Origin: Actinomycetota bacterium
GTDB taxonomy: Bacteria > Actinomycetota > Humimicrobiia > Humimicrobiales > Humimicrobiaceae
Reading direction: 5' to 3'
Assembly: GCA_003563375.1 (NCBI GenBank)
Contig: PWSB01000010.1
Location: forward strand, 1 to 6,147
DNA: 6,147 nucleotides
Notes under the pieces: generated by a model
Database searches by the model: none
Told to the model about the DNA's origin: nothing
Seen by the model: the letters and a program-made list of their open reading frames with translations, nothing else
Made by a program: the position numbers and the translations under genes
Part shown: positions 5,915 to 6,147 of the stretch, piece by piece
How positions within the stretch are numbered: the first letter of the stretch is position 1
Layout of the letters: each line of letters opens with the position of its first letter

Positions 5915-6147
5915 CTACAACTCCTTTGTCTGCATAAGGGTCATGGCAGTAAGTGAAATAATATCCTGATAGGGGCAACCCCTGGAGAGGTCATTGAAAG
6001 GCTTGGCTGTCCCCAGTATTAGAGACCCGCAAACGGTTGCTTTTGCCAGCCTCTGTATGGCCTTATAGCAGATATTAGCTGAATCCAGATTAGGGAATAT
6101 AAGGGTATTTGCTCCGCCTTTGAGAGGGCTTGTAGGACATTTTTGCA
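5915..6147 (-). CDS. Phosphate acetyltransferase (Pta)-type enzyme, C-terminal 76 residues only
   Basis: The - strand frame is open from the right edge (first full codon 6145-6143) to a TAG at 5917-5915, giving 76 residues of a gene that begins outside the window. It contains GGANTLIFPNLDSANICYKA near fragment residues 10-29, then QRLAKATVCGSLILGTAKPF and NDLSRGCPYQDIISLTAMT. This is the C-terminal pattern of phosphate acetyltransferases (ANxLIFPxLxxxNIxYK, then G...KPxNDLSRGCsxxDI). The NDLSRG motif argues against phosphate butyryltransferase, which usually has a different ending. The family interconverts acyl-CoA and acyl-phosphate, usually acetyl. MalE-type malic enzymes also end in a Pta-like domain, so a fusion upstream cannot be excluded. 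It stops 5 bases before meaB and is likely in the same operon, suggesting a fermentative path that makes ATP through acyl-phosphate. Confidence 0.88.
   Translation of the reverse strand, partial: QKCPTSPLKGGANTLIFPNLDSANICYKAIQRLAKATVCGSLILGTAKPFNDLSRGCPYQDIISLTAMTLMQTKEL
5921..5926 (-). promoter_or_regulatory. meaB: Ribosome binding site supporting the meaB start at 5909
   Basis: AAGGAG on the - strand, within the last codons of the Pta-type gene, lies 11 bases before the ATG at 5909. The spacing is a little long, but the site is strong. It supports the internal ATG over the TTG at 5978 and suggests coupled translation with the upstream gene. Confidence 0.6.

Overview
The window looks like a piece of chromosome from an anaerobic, fermentative bacterium. 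By eye its base composition is moderate to AT-leaning, it uses ATA and AGG codons freely, it has strong Shine-Dalgarno sites, and genes are packed with almost no spacing. The bacterial GntR/UTRA regulator argues against an archaeon. I cannot place it in a genus; a Firmicutes-like or candidate-phylum anaerobe is only a guess.

The window holds two blocks that face each other. On the + strand (1-2723) are the 3' part of a GntR/UTRA transcription factor, an iron-type alcohol dehydrogenase of the butanol dehydrogenase/YqhD group, and a homolog of class II ketose-bisphosphate aldolases. On the - strand, read from the right edge leftwards (6147-2717), are the 3' end of a phosphate acetyltransferase-type gene, a MeaB-type G-protein chaperone, the catalytic subunit of a coenzyme B12-dependent acyl-CoA mutase of the methylmalonyl-CoA mutase family, and the separate small B12-binding subunit. 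The two blocks meet tail to tail with a 7-base overlap of their last codons near 2720. No gap exceeds 60 bases, and I see no RNA gene, mobile element, CRISPR array or clear terminator hairpin.

The - strand block is a coherent unit: the large and small subunits should form the B12-dependent mutase, MeaB should load and protect its cofactor, and the Pta-type enzyme could exchange an acyl-CoA with an acyl-phosphate for energy conservation. The + strand block looks like a locally regulated carbohydrate or aldehyde module, with an aldolase-like protein and an aldehyde/alcohol oxidoreductase. Whether the two blocks share a pathway cannot be told from the sequence.

The most interesting signal is that two enzymes keep their family fold motifs but have changed active sites. 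The mutase has Asn at the position of the conserved substrate-facing His (His244 in Propionibacterium methylmalonyl-CoA mutase), and Ile where methylmalonyl-CoA mutase has Tyr89, while keeping the carboxylate-binding Arg207 equivalent. The aldolase homolog keeps the catalytic Asp and one zinc His, but appears to have Asn at the other two zinc positions and has lost other substrate-binding residues. The window may therefore encode a B12-dependent acyl-CoA rearrangement on an unusual substrate, plus an aldolase-fold enzyme with altered chemistry.
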